Below are positions 33,154 through 41,151 of a stretch of 64,000 nucleotides of DNA, in pieces. The stretch is from contig NZ_JAPNLJ010000003.1 in the NCBI RefSeq assembly GCF_026627445.1, forward strand, positions 124,001 through 188,000. The letters are read 5' to 3'. Every line of letters starts with the position of its first letter. Within the stretch, counting starts at the first letter, position 1. Position numbers and translations under genes: made by a program. The stretch is from Streptomyces sp. H27-H1 (lineage in GTDB: Bacteria > Actinomycetota > Actinomycetes > Streptomycetales > Streptomycetaceae). Below the pieces are notes generated by a model. It did no database searches and was not told the DNA's origin. It was given only the letters and a program-made list of their open reading frames with translations.

Positions 33154-34428
33154 ATGCCCATCCGTCCCTCGACTGCCCCGGGCGCGACAGCGCCCGCTCG
33201 TGCGAGACACCGGGTCCACCGGTCCGCCCTGACTGCCGGACTCGGCGCGCTCGGCCTGCTGGCCGCCTTCACCATCGCCAACTCCCAGGCCGCCGAGAGC
33301 GGTTCGGCGGCGTCTCCGGCCGCGTCCGCACTGCCGGCGTACGCCCATGTGGTCGTCGTCGTGTACGAGAACAAGCAGTACGGCGAGGTCATGGGCAGCG
33401 CCAACGCCCCGTACATCAACCAGCTCGCGGGCGGCGGCGCGAGCCTGACCGGAATGAAGGCGCTGACTCACCCCAGCCAGCCGAACTACTTCAACCTCTT
33501 CTCCGGCGCCACGCAGGGCATCACCGGGGACAGCTGCTACACCCCGCAGTCGATGACCGCCCCCAACCTCGGCCAGGAGCTGATCGCGGCCGGCAAGACC
33601 TTCGCGACCTACAACGAGGACCTGCCCGCCGAGGGCTCCACGGCCTGCACCAACGGCCAGTACGCGCAGAAGCACAACCCGTGGTTCGCCTTCAAGAACG
33701 TGCCGCTGAACACCGGGAAGACCTGGGCCCAGTTCCCCCAGGGCAACTTCGCCGCGCTCCCGGACCTGTCGTTCGTGGTGCCCAACCAGTGCAACGACAT
33801 GCACTCCTGCTCGGTCGGCACGGGCGACACCTGGACGAAGAACAGCCTCGACGCCTACGCGCAGTGGGCGAAGGCCAACAACAGCCTGCTGGTGCTGACC
33901 TGGGACGAGGACAACTACCTGGGCTCCAACCAGATCGCCACGGTCTTCTACGGGGCGAACGTCAAGACGGGCAAGTACGCGACCGCCTTCAACCACCACC
34001 ACCTGCTGCGCACCTTCGAGGACCTGTTCGGTACGGCGACGCACGCGGGGAACGCGGCCAACGTCCAGCCGATCAGCGAGGTGTTCGGCGGCGCCACGGA
34101 ACCCACGCCGACGCCTACTCCCACCCCGACCCCAACCCCAACCCCCACTCCGTCCCCTACCAGCGGTGATCTGAAGCTGGTGAACCCCGGCCCCCAGACC
34201 TGCAAGTTCAACCAGACCTGCACCATCCAGCTCACCACCACCGGTGGCAACCCCCCCGTCCGCTACACCGCCACAGGACTCCCCTGGGGCCTCACCCTCG
34301 ACAGCACCACCGGCCGCATCACCGGCAAACCCTGGGCCACCGGAACCCTCCAGATCACCGCCACCGCCACCGACACCACCCAAACCACCCCCACCACCAC
34401 CTTCCCCCTCACCCTCAACTGGTTCTGA
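33154..34428 (+). CDS. Secreted phosphoesterase (acid phosphatase AcpA/phospholipase C-like) with Pro-Thr linker and Ig-like domain
   Basis: 424 residues. Signal peptide about 1-47, with ALTAGLGALGLLAAFTIANS as its hydrophobic core. The phosphoesterase domain (about 60-310) has VVVVVYENKQYGEVMG (metal-binding Glu-Asn), LTHPSQPNYFNLFSG with the nucleophile region, and LTWDEDN (metal-binding Asp), all hallmarks of the family that hydrolyses phosphate esters outside the cell. A Pro-Thr linker (about 318-336) follows. The final Ig-like domain is almost identical to that of the protein encoded at 12262-13551. GAGGAGG ribosome site 9 bases before the ATG. It starts 65 bases after the synthase operon, so it may be a separate unit. 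Confidence 0.85.
   Translation: MPIRPSTAPGATAPARARHRVHRSALTAGLGALGLLAAFTIANSQAAESGSAASPAASALPAYAHVVVVVYENKQYGEVMGSANAPYINQLAGGGASLTGMKALTHPSQPNYFNLFSGATQGITGDSCYTPQSMTAPNLGQELIAAGKTFATYNEDLPAEGSTACTNGQYAQKHNPWFAFKNVPLNTGKTWAQFPQGNFAALPDLSFVVPNQCNDMHSCSVGTGDTWTKNSLDAYAQWAKANNSLLVLTWDEDNYLGSNQIATVFYGANVKTGKYATAFNHHHLLRTFEDLFGTATHAGNAANVQPISEVFGGATEPTPTPTPTPTPTPTPTPSPTSGDLKLVNPGPQTCKFNQTCTIQLTTTGGNPPVRYTATGLPWGLTLDSTTGRITGKPWATGTLQITATATDTTQTTPTTTFPLTLNWF
34163..34428 (+). repeat. Right copy of the 266-bp inverted repeat
   Basis: Reverse-complement partner of 12262-12527, about 98% identical by eye. The two copies point towards each other from outside a 21.6-kb segment that holds lysR and the whole synthase operon. 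Confidence 0.9.
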
Positions 34429-34439
34429 AGGAGGCCTCC

Positions 34440-35729
34440 GTGTACCTGTCGACCAGCCGCGCCGCGGACATCGCCGTAGGACCGGCGGCTCCGAAGGGTC
34501 CCCTGCGGGCCGTCCCCGGCACCGTGCTCGCGCTCGGCCTGGTCAGTCTGGTCACGGACGTCTCCGCGGAGATGGTCACCGCGGTCCTGCCCCTGTACCT
34601 GGTGGCCGGACTCGGGATGTCCCCGCTCGCCTTCGGCGCCCTGGACGGGATCAACCAGGGCGCCACCGCGCTGCTGCGCCTGGTGGGCGGACGGGTTTCG
34701 GACCGCACGCAGCGCCGCAAGCTCGTCGCGGGCACGGGCTACGCGATCTCCGCCGGGTGCAAGGCGGCCCTGCTGCTGGTCGCCACGCCCTGGTCGGTGG
34801 CGGCGGTGCTCGCCGCCGACCGGACCGGCAAGGGCCTGCGCACCGCCCCTCGCGATGCGCTCATCTCGCTGTCCTGCCCGCCGGAGGAACAGGGCAGGGC
34901 CTTCGGCGTACACCGGGCGATGGACACGGCGGGCGCGCTGCTCGGCCCGCTGGCCGCGTTCGCGGTGCTGTGGGCGGCCGTCGACGGATACGCGGCCGTC
35001 TTCACCGTGAGCTGCTGCTTCGCCGTGCTGGGAGTCGTGGTGCTCGCCCTCTTCGTACGCGAAAGCCACGCATCCGCATCCGCATCCGCACCCGCCCCCG
35101 CGCCGCCCGTCGGCCCGCCCGCGGCCCGGACCCTCCTGCGGATCCCCGGCCTGCGGCGGCTCTGCCTGACCGCGGCCGTTCTCGGCCTGTTCACCGTCGG
35201 CGACGCCTTCCTCTACCTGCTGCTCCAGCGGCGCCTGGACCTGCCGGTCGTCTGGTTCCCGCTGCTGCCGGTCGGCACGGCCGCCGTGTTTCTGCTGGCC
35301 GCGCTTCCCGTGGGCCGGCTCGCCGACCGGGTGGGACGCCACCGGGTGTTCCTCGGCGGCCACCTGCTCCTGCTCGGCGCCTGCCTGCTGCTGCTGGCCC
35401 CGCTGCCGCCCGGCCCCGCGCTCGCCCTCGGGGTCCTCGGGCTGCTCGGCCTGTTCTACGCGGCCACCGACGGGGTCCTGATGGCCGCCGCCGCGCCGCT
35501 GCTGCCCCCGGGGCTGCGCACCACGGGGCTGGCGGTCCTCCAGACCGCGCAGGCCCTGGCACGCTTCGCGGGCTCCCTGTTCTTCGGCGCCGCCTGGACC
35601 CTGTGGGGCCCGGGCCCGGCGCTGGCCGCGGCGGCCGCCGGACTACTGCTGGCCCTGACCACAACGGCCCTGGCCACGACCGGGTTCGCGAGCGGCCCCG
35701 CTGCGGGGGAGGGCTGCCCCGAGGGCTGA
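34440..35729 (+). CDS. MFS transporter
   Basis: 429 residues, GTG start with AAGGAGG five bases upstream; that Shine-Dalgarno site overlaps the stop of the phosphoesterase gene, so the two are probably cotranscribed. Twelve hydrophobic helices. The loop after helix 2 (GGRVSDRTQRRKLV) is MFS motif A. ADRTGKGLRTAPRDALIS after helix 4 is typical of the metal/antibiotic-efflux branch that includes nreB-like proteins. A low-complexity Ala/Ser/Pro loop (SHASASASAPAPAPP) joins the halves. Substrate unknown; proximity to the synthase locus makes product export possible, but the gene is outside the overlapping operon. Confidence 0.83.
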   Translation: MYLSTSRAADIAVGPAAPKGPLRAVPGTVLALGLVSLVTDVSAEMVTAVLPLYLVAGLGMSPLAFGALDGINQGATALLRLVGGRVSDRTQRRKLVAGTGYAISAGCKAALLLVATPWSVAAVLAADRTGKGLRTAPRDALISLSCPPEEQGRAFGVHRAMDTAGALLGPLAAFAVLWAAVDGYAAVFTVSCCFAVLGVVVLALFVRESHASASASAPAPAPPVGPPAARTLLRIPGLRRLCLTAAVLGLFTVGDAFLYLLLQRRLDLPVVWFPLLPVGTAAVFLLAALPVGRLADRVGRHRVFLGGHLLLLGACLLLLAPLPPGPALALGVLGLLGLFYAATDGVLMAAAAPLLPPGLRTTGLAVLQTAQALARFAGSLFFGAAWTLWGPGPALAAAAAGLLLALTTTALATTGFASGPAAGEGCPEG

Positions 35730-35749
35730 GGACGGCCGGGACCGGCACC

Positions 35750-35770
35750 GGGGCGGACCGGCCCCGCCCC
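35750..35770. terminator. Stem-loop between convergent MFS genes
   Basis: GGGGCGG (35750-35756) pairs with CCGCCCC (35764-35770) around a seven-base loop, midway between the two convergent MFS stops. Likely bidirectional. Confidence 0.6.
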
Positions 35771-35787
35771 TGTCCCGGGCCTTCCCG

Positions 35788-37074
35788 TCAGGCCGGTGTT
35801 CCGCTCGGCTGCTTCGCGGCCCGGCGCCGTAGGGCGTCCTCGTCGGTGTCCGCGTCGTAGGAGATCAGCTTCGGCAGCAGGGCGGTCAGGGCGGCCACCG
35901 CGGCCACGCAGGCCAGACCGCCGCTCCAGAAGGCCGCACGGGTGCCGGTCCAGCCGGCCATCGTTCCCGCGCGGACCTGGCCGAGCTGCGGGCCGACGCT
36001 GTACGAGAGCACCTCGATGCCCGCGAGCCGGCCCCGCAGCTCCTCGGGGATCGTCTGGTTCCAGATCGTGGCGCGCCCCAGCCCGCTGAGCATGTCGCCC
36101 GCGCCGGCCACCGCGAGGCACAGCAGTACCAGCCAGATGCTCCCGGACCAGCCCGCGGCCGCGATGGCCAGCCCCCACACCCCCGCCCCGCACACCACCA
36201 GCAGCCCGTGCCGGCGTACCCGCGAGACCCAGCCGCTGGTCAGCCCCAGCACCATCGAACCCACCGCGCCCGCCGCGTACATCAGCCCGAGCGCCCATAC
36301 CGCGTCGAGCTCGTCCGCCAGGAAGGGGAAGACGGCGTTCGGGAACGCGAAGATCATCGCCGCCAGGTCCACGGCGTACGTGCCGAGCAGCACGGGCCGG
36401 CTCCACGCGTACCGCGCCCCTTCGGCGATCCCGCGCAGCGAGGGCCGCTCGGCGTCCCGTCGGGGCGGGGCCGGCCGCAGCCGCAGGCACAGCAGGACCG
36501 AGACGAGGAACCCGAGGACGGTGACCGCGTACGCGGCGGCGTATCCGGCGTAGGCGACGACCAGACCGGCCAGCGCGGGACCGGCGATCGCGCCGAACTG
36601 GTAGCGCAGCCCGTTCAGCGCGGCGGCGGCGGTCAACTGGTCGTGCGGCACGATCCGGGCCATCAGCGAGTCCAGGGCGGGCCGCTGCAGTCCGGCCAGC
36701 GCCGATACGCCCGCCGCGACCACGTACAGCGGCCACAGCAGCGGACTCGGCAGGGCCGCGTTCACCAGGAGGACCAGGGCGAGCACCCCGAGCCCGGCCT
36801 CGGTCAGCAGGATCATCCGCCGCCGGTCGACGGCGTCGGCGAGGGCGCCGCCGTAGAGACCGAAGACCACCAGCGGGAGCAGCTCCACCGCGCCCATCGC
36901 ACCGACCGCGAGCGGCGAGTCCGTCAGGTGCTTGATCTGGAGCGGCAGCGCGATCATCGCCATGAACGAGCCGAAATAGGTGACCGTGCCCTGGTGGAAC
37001 AGCAGCCGGAAGTCGGGGCTGGACCGGAAGGGGGCGAGGTCGGGAAGTACGGAGGCGAAACGGGAGGTGCTCAC
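35788..37074 (-). CDS. MFS transporter (EntS-like)
   Basis: 428 residues, GTG start at 37074. Twelve hydrophobic segments; the opening FRLLFHQGTVTYFGSFMAMI and LYGGALADAVDRRRM (motif A) are those of the enterobactin-exporter/MFS_3 family. IPEELRGRLAGIEVLSYSVG in the second half is the family's second conserved loop. Exports hydrophobic drugs or siderophores in known members; substrate here unknown. It is divergent from the prolyl-oligopeptidase gene, separated by 98 bases. Confidence 0.83.
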   Translation of the reverse strand: MSTSRFASVLPDLAPFRSSPDFRLLFHQGTVTYFGSFMAMIALPLQIKHLTDSPLAVGAMGAVELLPLVVFGLYGGALADAVDRRRMILLTEAGLGVLALVLLVNAALPSPLLWPLYVVAAGVSALAGLQRPALDSLMARIVPHDQLTAAAALNGLRYQFGAIAGPALAGLVVAYAGYAAAYAVTVLGFLVSVLLCLRLRPAPPRRDAERPSLRGIAEGARYAWSRPVLLGTYAVDLAAMIFAFPNAVFPFLADELDAVWALGLMYAAGAVGSMVLGLTSGWVSRVRRHGLLVVCGAGVWGLAIAAAGWSGSIWLVLLCLAVAGAGDMLSGLGRATIWNQTIPEELRGRLAGIEVLSYSVGPQLGQVRAGTMAGWTGTRAAFWSGGLACVAAVAALTALLPKLISYDADTDEDALRRRAAKQPSGTPA

Positions 37075-37172
37075 GACGGGTCATCGTCGGTCTCCGCCCC
37101 CGCCCGGGGCAACGCATTTTCGGCGTGGGCCCGGCGGTCGGCGGGGGCCGTACGATCCTGCACAATCGGCGG

Positions 37173-39224
37173 ATGAGCGATGAAGACCCTTACCTCTGGC
37201 TGGAAGACGTCACCGGCGAGGCCGCCCTCGCCTGGGTGCGTGAGCGCAACGAGGAAACGGTGTCCGCGCTGGCGTCGGATCCCGGGTTCAAGGTGCTGGA
37301 GTCGGGGATCCGCGAGGTCCTCGACGACGACGGCAGGATCCCGTACGCACGCCGGCGCGGACGCCACCTGTACAACTTCTGGCAGGACGCCGACCACGTT
37401 CGCGGCCTGTGGCGGCGCACCACGCTGGAGGAGTACCGCAAGGAGCGGCCCGACTGGGAGCCGGTCCTGGACCTGGACGCGCTCGCCGAGGCGGAGGGGG
37501 AGAAGTGGGCCTGGGCGGGCAGCGCCGTCCTGGCGCCCGACCACCGTCACGCCCTGGTCATGCTGTCGAGGGACGGCGCGGACGCCTGTGTGGTCCGCGA
37601 GTTCGACCTTCAGGAGCTGGAGTTCGTCGAGGGCGGGTTCGAGGTCGCCGAGGCCAAGACCCGGATCGGCTGGATCGACCGGGACCGGGTCTGGATCGGG
37701 ACGGACTTCGGCCCCGGTTCGATGTCCGCGTCCGGCTACCCCCTCCAGGCGCGCCGATGGCTGCGCGGCACGCCCCTGGCGGAGGCGGAGACGGTCTACG
37801 AGGGCCGGCCGACGGACCTGTCCGCCTCCGCCTGGCACGACGACACACCCGGATTCGAACGGGACTTCGTCCACCGGCAGATCGACTTCTGGAAGCAGGA
37901 GCTGCTCCTCCTCCCCGGGGGCGGGAAGGGCGCCGAGCCCTCGGAGACGGCCGAGCCCGTGAAGATCGAGGTTCCGGCCGACGCCAGTGCGTCCGTTCAC
38001 CGCGAGTGGCTGCTCGTCGCGCCGAAGTCGCCGTGGCTCGGCCACGCCGCGGGCAGTCTGCTCGCCTTCGACTTCGAGGCCTTCCTGGCGGGGGAGCGGG
38101 AGGCGGCGGTGCTCTTCACCCCGGACGAGCACACCGCGCTCGCGGGCTGGAGCTGGACCCGCCACCACCTGATCCTCACCGCCAGCGCCGACGTCTCCTC
38201 CCGGCTGGAGATCCTGACCCCCGGGCCGGGCCCCGGCGGCTGGAGCCGCACCCCGCTGGCCGGCGTCCCGCCGCTGTCCACGGCCTCCGTCACGGGTACG
38301 GACCCGGACGTGAGCGACGAGTTCTTCCTGAACGTCGCGGGATACCTCCAGCCGTCCACCCTCTACCGGGGGACGGCCCCGTCCGGCGCCGACGAGACCG
38401 TCAAGCAGGGCCCCGCCCTCTTCGACACCGACGGTCTCGCGGTCCGCCAGCACTTCGCGAGCTCCGCGGACGGCACGAGGGTGCCGTACTTCGTCGTCGG
38501 ACCCGAGGACCGAACCGGCCCCGGTCCCACCCTGCTGTACGGGTACGGCGGCTTCGAGGTCTCCATGGTCCCGGGCTACAGCGCCGTCACCGGCCGCGCC
38601 TGGCTCGCGCGGGGCGGCACCTACGTGGTGGCGGGCATCCGGGGCGGGCACGAGTACGGGCCCGACTGGCACAAGGCCGCGATCGGCGCGGGCCGGGTCC
38701 GGGCCTACGAGGACTTCGCCGCCGTGGCCCGGGACCTCGTCGCCCGGGACATCACCACCCCCGCCCAGCTCGGTATCGAAGGCGGCAGCAACGGCGGGCT
38801 GCTCATGGGCGCGATGCTCACGCGCGACCCCGAACTGTTCGGAGCGGTCGTCGCCCACGTGCCGCTGCTGGACATGCTCCGCTTCCACAAGCTGCTCGCC
38901 GGCGCGAGCTGGATCGCCGAGTACGGGGATCCCGACAGCCCGGACGACCGGCCCCACCTGGAGCGGATCTCCCCGTACCACCAGATCCGGACGGACGGGC
39001 CCCCGTACCCGCCGCTGCTCCTGCTGACCTCGACCCGCGACGACCGCGTCCACCCCGGGCACGCCCGCAAGATGGCCGCCCGGCTGCGGGAGTCGGGGCA
39101 CCCCGTCCTCTTCCACGAGCACCTCGGCGGCGGCCACGCGGGCGCCACCGACCACGGGCAGACCGCCTTCAACGAGGCGCTGGTGCACACCTTCCTGTGG
39201 GAGCGGCTGACCCCGTCGAGGTGA
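37173..39224 (+). CDS. Prolyl oligopeptidase family (S9A) serine peptidase
   Basis: 683 residues. N-terminal DPYLWLEDVTGEAALAWVRE is the classical start of prolyl oligopeptidases. The beta-propeller spans about 60-400, and the C-terminal alpha/beta hydrolase about 420-683. Catalytic Ser539 lies in GGSNGG and His655 in GGGHAGATDHGQ; the Asp lies near STRDDRVHPGHA. It cleaves short peptides after Pro. No signal peptide, so cytoplasmic. Start at the ATG at 37173, where the conserved DPYLWLED block begins a few residues later; upstream in-frame codons are unconserved. Followed by a strong 14-bp stem terminator. Confidence 0.92.
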   Translation: MSDEDPYLWLEDVTGEAALAWVRERNEETVSALASDPGFKVLESGIREVLDDDGRIPYARRRGRHLYNFWQDADHVRGLWRRTTLEEYRKERPDWEPVLDLDALAEAEGEKWAWAGSAVLAPDHRHALVMLSRDGADACVVREFDLQELEFVEGGFEVAEAKTRIGWIDRDRVWIGTDFGPGSMSASGYPLQARRWLRGTPLAEAETVYEGRPTDLSASAWHDDTPGFERDFVHRQIDFWKQELLLLPGGGKGAEPSETAEPVKIEVPADASASVHREWLLVAPKSPWLGHAAGSLLAFDFEAFLAGEREAAVLFTPDEHTALAGWSWTRHHLILTASADVSSRLEILTPGPGPGGWSRTPLAGVPPLSTASVTGTDPDVSDEFFLNVAGYLQPSTLYRGTAPSGADETVKQGPALFDTDGLAVRQHFASSADGTRVPYFVVGPEDRTGPGPTLLYGYGGFEVSMVPGYSAVTGRAWLARGGTYVVAGIRGGHEYGPDWHKAAIGAGRVRAYEDFAAVARDLVARDITTPAQLGIEGGSNGGLLMGAMLTRDPELFGAVVAHVPLLDMLRFHKLLAGASWIAEYGDPDSPDDRPHLERISPYHQIRTDGPPYPPLLLLTSTRDDRVHPGHARKMAARLRESGHPVLFHEHLGGGHAGATDHGQTAFNEALVHTFLWERLTPSR

Positions 39225-39251
39225 GCGGGGCTCCGGTGCGGCGCGCGGCCC

Positions 39252-39289
39252 CGGCCGTCCGGGCGTCCGCACCGCCGCCCGGACGGCCG
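39252..39289 (+). terminator. Perfect 14-bp stem-loop after the S9 peptidase gene
   Basis: CGGCCGTCCGGGCG (39252-39265) and CGCCCGGACGGCCG (39276-39289) pair perfectly around a ten-base loop, 27 bases after the stop codon. Rho-independent-like without a T-run. Confidence 0.75.
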
Positions 39290-39427
39290 CCTCCGGGGCG
39301 TGGGGGACACCGGAGACGGGCGCCCGGGCGGCGGGCGTACGGCAGGGGGGTCATAGGCTGTCGGTCCGGCGGCCCCCGCCGCCCGGTGGCCTCCCGCCCC
39401 CGCCGCCCTGCGAAAAGGACCTACGTC

Positions 39428-39679
39428 ATGAGTGAGAAGGCCCGCAAGCTCTTCGACGCGCTCGACCTGAACAGCGACGGTGTGCTGACCCGGGTAGAGG
39501 TGATCACGGCCCTGCGCAGCAAGGGCCCCACCCTCGCCGCCCACGGCGACCTGCCCTTCTGGGCCGTGGGCGACGTGGACGCCTCCTCGGCCCTCTTCGA
39601 CCGGGCGAACCTGGACGGCGACGAGGTACTGACCTTCGAGGAGTTCGAGCACGAGGTGGACCGCCGCTTCGGCTGGTAG
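39428..39679 (+). CDS. EF-hand calcium-binding protein (calmodulin-like)
   Basis: 83 residues, ATG preceded by AAAGGAC. Two EF-hands: DLNSDGVLTRVE (about residues 13-24) and NLDGDEVLTFEE (about 61-72). Loop 1 keeps the calcium ligands at positions 1, 3, 5 and 12. Loop 2 begins with Asn instead of Asp at position 1 but keeps the acidic position 12. Small actinobacterial calmodulin-like protein, presumably a cytosolic calcium sensor or buffer. Stands alone between the S9 peptidase terminator and a palindromic repeat element. Confidence 0.88.
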   Translation: MSEKARKLFDALDLNSDGVLTRVEVITALRSKGPTLAAHGDLPFWAVGDVDASSALFDRANLDGDEVLTFEEFEHEVDRRFGW

Positions 39680-39687
39680 CGCCTAGT

Positions 39688-39879
39688 CTAGTGCGGTGAC
39701 CGGAAAGGTTCACCGTGTCGCGGCGCCCGGCACGGCACTTCTCCCCCAGCTACCGCTGGGAGGTGCCCCCTGCGTTGTCGGACCGGGCAAGTACGTCCGG
39801 TACGAGCCTCGGCCCTCCGCCTTGCGATGCACCGCACCGGACACCGCGACCCGGCACACCTTCCCGGCCACAGCACTAG
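39688..39879. mobile_element. 192-bp palindromic MITE-like repeat element
   Basis: Non-coding, with long imperfect inverted ends. The left end starts CTAGTGCGGTGACCGG and the reverse complement of the right end starts CTAGTGCTGTGGCCGG; similarity continues for roughly 50 bases, with most differences transitions. Both termini are CTAG, and a second CTAG adjoins the left end. The interior contains CTCCCCCAGCTACCGCTGGG, a motif I recall as a dispersed repeat in Streptomyces genomes. No transposase is encoded, so any movement would depend on one elsewhere. It fills the gap between the EF-hand gene and the P450 stop. Confidence 0.65.
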
Positions 39880-39887
39880 GTCGTCGA

Positions 39888-41126
39888 TCAGTCGCGGATC
39901 CCGTCGCAGGCGATCCGCAGGTGCCGGGGCCCGCGCAGGACCGCGTTCTGCCGGTAGGGCGGCGGATCCTCCAGCAGCCGCGGGTTCTCCAGCCGCCGGG
40001 CCAGCTCGCTCAGCGCCAGCTGCGCCTCCAGCCGCGCCAGCGGGGCGCCGAAGCAGCTGTGGATGCCGCTGCCCAGACCCAGGTGCTGGATGTCCTTGCG
40101 GTACGGGTCGAAGCGGTCCGGGTTCTCGAAGCGGTTCGGGTCCCGGTTGCCGGAGGCCAGGATCAGCCACATGGACGAACCCTTGGGGATGGTGACTCCG
40201 CCGACCTCGATGTCCACGAGCGGGGTGCGCTGCGGCAGCAGCTGCACCGGCGGCTCGAACCGCAGCAGCTCCTCCACCAGCGGTACGGCCAGACCGGGGT
40301 TCTGTCGCAGTTGCTCCAGCACATCCGGATTGCGCAGCAGTGTCAGCATCCCGTTGGTGATCAGATTGACCGTGGTCTCGTGGCCGGCGATCAGCAGCAG
40401 GGCCGCCGTGCTGAGCAGCTCCATCGTGGACATGGCCCCGTCCGGGCCGTCCGCCACGGCCAGCTGGGAGAGCATGTCGTCGCCGGGGGCCTTGCGCCGC
40501 TCCTCGATCAGCCCGGCCAGGTACATGCCCAGCTCCATCCGGGAGTCGTGGGTCTTGCGCTGGCGTTCGGCGGGATCCGAGTCGGGATCGGGGTCCAGGC
40601 TGGCCGCCAGGGTGTCGGCCCAGACGTGGAAGCGGGCCTCGTCCTCGCGCGGGACGCCCAGCAGCTGGCAGATCATCGTCACCGGGAACGGGTAGGCGAA
40701 CTGGTCGACCAGGTCGATCCGTTCGGTGTCCCCGAGGTTGTCGATGAGGCCGGTGACGATGTCCTTCAGCCCGCCGCGCATCCCGTCGACCCGGCGCGGG
40801 GAGTGCGGCGGGCCGAAGGGCCGGTTGGTCATCCGGCGCAGCCGGTCGTGCTCCGGCGGGTCCAGCTTCAGGAAGCTCGGCGGCAGCGCCGTCTGCTCCC
40901 CCTCCCCGCCCTCGGCCAGCGGGTCCCCGGCCGTGGCGGCCAGGTTGCGGGAGTCGGAGCTGAGCCGTGGATCGTGCAGCAGGTTGTGGATGTCGTAGTA
41001 GGAGCTGACGACGTAGGGTCCGGTCCCGTCGTGGAAGACGGGAGTCTTGCGCAGCTCCTCGTAGAGGGGGTACGGGTTCGCGCGGTTGGCGTAGTCCAGG
41101 ATCTGGCTCAGGATGCCGTGGGACAT
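39888..41126 (-). CDS. Cytochrome P450
   Basis: 412 residues, ATG with GGAGG nine bases upstream. Complete P450: I-helix LLLIAGHETTVNLI with the acid-Thr pair, K-helix EELLRFEPP (ExxR), and heme loop GLGSGIHSCFGAPLARLE with the Cys ligand at residue 358. FLKLDPPEHDRLRRMTNRPF is the conserved C-helix region. Soluble class I bacterial type, needing ferredoxin and ferredoxin reductase, both of which are encoded immediately upstream in the same operon (26-bp gap to the reductase). Substrate unknown; no other biosynthetic gene adjoins it. Confidence 0.93.
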   Translation of the reverse strand: MSHGILSQILDYANRANPYPLYEELRKTPVFHDGTGPYVVSSYYDIHNLLHDPRLSSDSRNLAATAGDPLAEGGEGEQTALPPSFLKLDPPEHDRLRRMTNRPFGPPHSPRRVDGMRGGLKDIVTGLIDNLGDTERIDLVDQFAYPFPVTMICQLLGVPREDEARFHVWADTLAASLDPDPDSDPAERQRKTHDSRMELGMYLAGLIEERRKAPGDDMLSQLAVADGPDGAMSTMELLSTAALLLIAGHETTVNLITNGMLTLLRNPDVLEQLRQNPGLAVPLVEELLRFEPPVQLLPQRTPLVDIEVGGVTIPKGSSMWLILASGNRDPNRFENPDRFDPYRKDIQHLGLGSGIHSCFGAPLARLEAQLALSELARRLENPRLLEDPPPYRQNAVLRGPRHLRIACDGIRD

Positions 41127-41151
41127 GGCGGATCCTCCGGGAACGTGCGGG

